Assembly: GCF_028553805.1 (NCBI RefSeq)
Contig: NZ_CP067140.1
Location: 62,001 to 126,000, forward strand
Length of the DNA stretch: 64,000 nt
Source of the DNA: Paracoccus saliphilus
GTDB taxonomy: Bacteria > Pseudomonadota > Alphaproteobacteria > Rhodobacterales > Rhodobacteraceae
Direction: 5' to 3'
This document shows, piece after piece, positions 62,249 to 64,000 of this stretch. The translations under genes and the position numbers were made by a program. Position 1 is the stretch's first letter, and every line of letters starts with the position of its first letter. Under the pieces are notes generated by a model. The model had not been told where the DNA came from, searched no databases, and worked only from the letters and a program-made list of their open reading frames with translations.

Positions 62249-63781
62249 TTATTCAGTGAATTCCGCCTCTTCCAACAGGAAGCCGCGATCTGGGAGCATG
62301 TGAACGCCCGTCACCGTATTGCTTTGGGCCGAGATGTTCTGCGCAGTTCCCAGGAAGATCCAGGGAGCACCCTCCCATGCCAGTTTCTGGGCATCGGCAT
62401 AGAACTCGCCGCGCTTCTCTGGATCCGAAGTGCCGAGCGCACCTTCGATGGCGCTGTCGACCTCGGGGTCATTGTAATAGGCGACGTTGAACATCGCAGG
62501 CGGGAAGCTTTCGCCATAAAGCAGCGGGCGAATGCCCCAATCCGCATCCCCGGTCGAGGACGACCAGCCGCCATAATACATCTGCACCTCGGCATCCTCG
62601 GGCGTGTCCACCGACCAGATACGCTGCGTAGCGACGCCGGCCTCCAGCGGAACGACTTCTACTTCTACGCCGATCGGGGCAAGCTGTTGCTGGATGAACT
62701 GTGCAGCGCGCAGGTTTTCGGTATTCGAAACGGCCCACAACTCAGCCTGGAAGCCGTCTTCAAGCCCTGCCTCTTTCAGCAATTCTTTCGCCTTGTCGGG
62801 GTCATAGGCGTAATCCCCAGCCGGCACATGGAAGGCCAGCATTTCGGGGATGATCGAATCCGCCGGTTTGCACAACCCGCTAAAGGCAATCTTGCAATAG
62901 GCTTCCTTGTCCACCGCGTAGTTCAGCGCCTGCCGGACCCGGACATCGTCAAAGGGTTCCTTGGTGTTGTTCAGCGCGACATAGTACTCGACGATGGAAT
63001 CCGTAGCCTCGACTGTCAGGGCCGGGTTCTTCTTGGCCGCCTCCAGCAATTCGGGCGGGAAGCCGGGGACGAATTGCGCCTCACCGGTTTGCAGCATGGC
63101 GAAGCGCGCTCCGGATTCGGGAACCGAGCGGATGGTAATCCCCTCGACCTTTGGCAGACCGTCCTTCCAGTAATCCTCGTTCCTGACGACTTCCAGCGTA
63201 TCGGCAGCCCAGTTCTTGAAGACGAAGGGGCCGGTACCGATCGGATTGCGGTCGATATCCTTGCCGTATTTTTCCAATGCCGCGGGCGAGATCATCATCG
63301 CACCAGGATGGGCGAGCGAGGCGATCATCGCACCGAAGGGTTCGTCGAGGACCAGCTTGACGGTGAGGTCATCGACGATCTGCACCTCTTTCACCATCGA
63401 GACAAGGCTGCGCCGCGACAGCCCGTTGTCGGGATTGGCAAGGCGTTCGATATTCACCTTGACCGCATCGGCGTTGAAATCGGTGCCGTCATGGAACTTG
63501 ATCCCCTGACGCAGCTTGATAGTGAACTCGGTGGCATCCTCGTTGCTGTCATAGCTTTCGGCCAGCAGCGGGATCAGTTTCATGTCCTCGTCGAAACCGA
63601 AAAGGCCTTGATAAACCAAGCGCAGCGAAGTCTGCGAAAGCGTATCGTTGACATTGGTCGGGTCCAGTCCGGTCAGGTTGTCCTTGATGGCAACGGTCAG
63701 GGGCTTGGCCCAGCCCGCGATTGGCAGAATTGTTGCCGCAGTCAGCGCGGTTATGGCCATGAGCGATTTAAGTTTCATCAT
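62249..63781 (-). CDS. Peptide ABC transporter substrate-binding protein (family 5, GsiB-like)
   Basis: Periplasmic receptor of 510 residues with a signal peptide (cleavage about 25, after AGWA). Family 5 features: LTVAIKDNLTGLDPTNVND, LRQGIKFHDGTDFNADAVK, and NEDYWKDGLPKVEGI. Size and operon resemble GsiB of the glutathione importer, but DppA-type and nickel receptors are similar. Ligands are probably short peptides. Confidence 0.9.
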   Translation of the reverse strand: MMKLKSLMAITALTAATILPIAGWAKPLTVAIKDNLTGLDPTNVNDTLSQTSLRLVYQGLFGFDEDMKLIPLLAESYDSNEDATEFTIKLRQGIKFHDGTDFNADAVKVNIERLANPDNGLSRRSLVSMVKEVQIVDDLTVKLVLDEPFGAMIASLAHPGAMMISPAALEKYGKDIDRNPIGTGPFVFKNWAADTLEVVRNEDYWKDGLPKVEGITIRSVPESGARFAMLQTGEAQFVPGFPPELLEAAKKNPALTVEATDSIVEYYVALNNTKEPFDDVRVRQALNYAVDKEAYCKIAFSGLCKPADSIIPEMLAFHVPAGDYAYDPDKAKELLKEAGLEDGFQAELWAVSNTENLRAAQFIQQQLAPIGVEVEVVPLEAGVATQRIWSVDTPEDAEVQMYYGGWSSSTGDADWGIRPLLYGESFPPAMFNVAYYNDPEVDSAIEGALGTSDPEKRGEFYADAQKLAWEGAPWIFLGTAQNISAQSNTVTGVHMLPDRGFLLEEAEFTE

Positions 63782-63798
63782 GTTCTCCTTCCTGATGG

Positions 63799-64000
63799 TC
63801 AGTTGAAGTCGCCGATCGGATGACGAGCGACGAAATGTCCGGGTTCGACCTGCACCAGCGGTTCGACGACCGGCATATCGCCGGGCGCCCGGACCGGGCT
63901 GGGGATCTCGCCTTCGATCAGCGGCCGGTTCCGGTCGCGCCGTGCGGGTGAGGCGATTGGCACGGCGGATAGAAGTCGCCGGGTGTAAGGATGTTGGGGA
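63799..64000 (-). CDS. Peptide ABC transporter ATP-binding protein, C-terminal end only
   Basis: About 66 residues of the C-terminus are in the window; the rest lies beyond the end. The sequence HPYTRRLLSAVPIA is the standard start of the oligopeptide-transporter ATPase C-terminal domain, and the protein ends HPIGDFN before a TGA at 63799-63801. It is 17 bp upstream of the receptor gene. It may be a GsiA-like double ATPase or a DppF-like single one; the window does not show which. Confidence 0.88.
   Translation of the reverse strand, partial: PQHPYTRRLLSAVPIASPARRDRNRPLIEGEIPSPVRAPGDMPVVEPLVQVEPGHFVARHPIGDFN

Noticed and set aside
62234..63823. 529-codon plus-strand frame opposite the peptide receptor
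   Set aside because: Antisense shadow; the minus-strand product has a signal peptide and family 5 motifs.

Overview
The window looks like chromosomal DNA of a GC-rich alphaproteobacterium of the Paracoccus/Rhodobacter group. This rests on gene content and order (gph beside glmU-glmS; formate dehydrogenase genes embedded among DUF6505, DUF6494, DUF3305 and DUF3306 genes; a four-subunit sarcosine oxidase beside glycine betaine monooxygenase) and on a 3'-end hairpin repeat of a kind I associate with that group. I saw no rRNA, tRNA, CRISPR array or intact insertion sequence.

Layout. 1-3765: cell-wall precursor genes glmS (cut by the window start) and glmU, with phosphoglycolate phosphatase divergent. 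3766-4134: a non-coding stretch with a five-copy 11-bp repeat array and a terminator-like repeat. 4135-11651 (minus): a seven-gene operon of an OsmU/YehWXYZ-type ABC importer for quaternary amines, with a BCCT carrier inserted in the middle and a nitrilase-superfamily hydrolase plus an MmgE/PrpD protein at its end. 12031-20644 (plus): glycine betaine demethylation, with the Rieske monooxygenase pair gbcA-gbcB, a GlxA/GbdR-type regulator and soxB-D-A-G. Import and stepwise demethylation of betaine are therefore encoded back to back.

20645-22252: a decayed IS5-like transposase and a small ArsR/SRPBCC/membrane-protein operon. 22283-32159: the most interesting part. Two divergent operons share one palindromic operator: GntR, Gfo/Idh/MocA protein and GH116 glycosidase on the minus strand; SsuD-type FMNH2 monooxygenase, YdhF-type aldo-keto reductase, flavin reductase and a complete TRAP transporter on the plus strand. 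The enzyme set matches the logic of oxidative sulfoquinovose desulfurisation, but with a TRAP importer and unusual glycosidase candidates. 32271-37516: LysR regulator, tripartite tricarboxylate transporter and M20 amidohydrolase. 37599-38507: a cobalamin riboswitch ahead of bluB.

38557-58460: a 20-kb formate dehydrogenase island. It holds a Tat-exported membrane-bound enzyme (fdhABC with chaperone and small accessory proteins) and a cytosolic NAD-linked enzyme (fdsA and a fused fdsG-fdsB), converging tail to tail. Around them are cofactor genes (moeA, mobB, mobA, fdhD, a TusA-family protein) and an accessory module of poorly characterised proteins (Mrp, DUF6494, a polyferredoxin, DUF3305, DUF3306). 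Formate from oxidation of the C1 units released by betaine demethylation would be a natural substrate, although the folate genes linking the two are not in the window. 58598-64000: a Gsi/Dpp-type peptide ABC importer with an M55 D-aminopeptidase and an isoaspartyl peptidase, cut by the window end.
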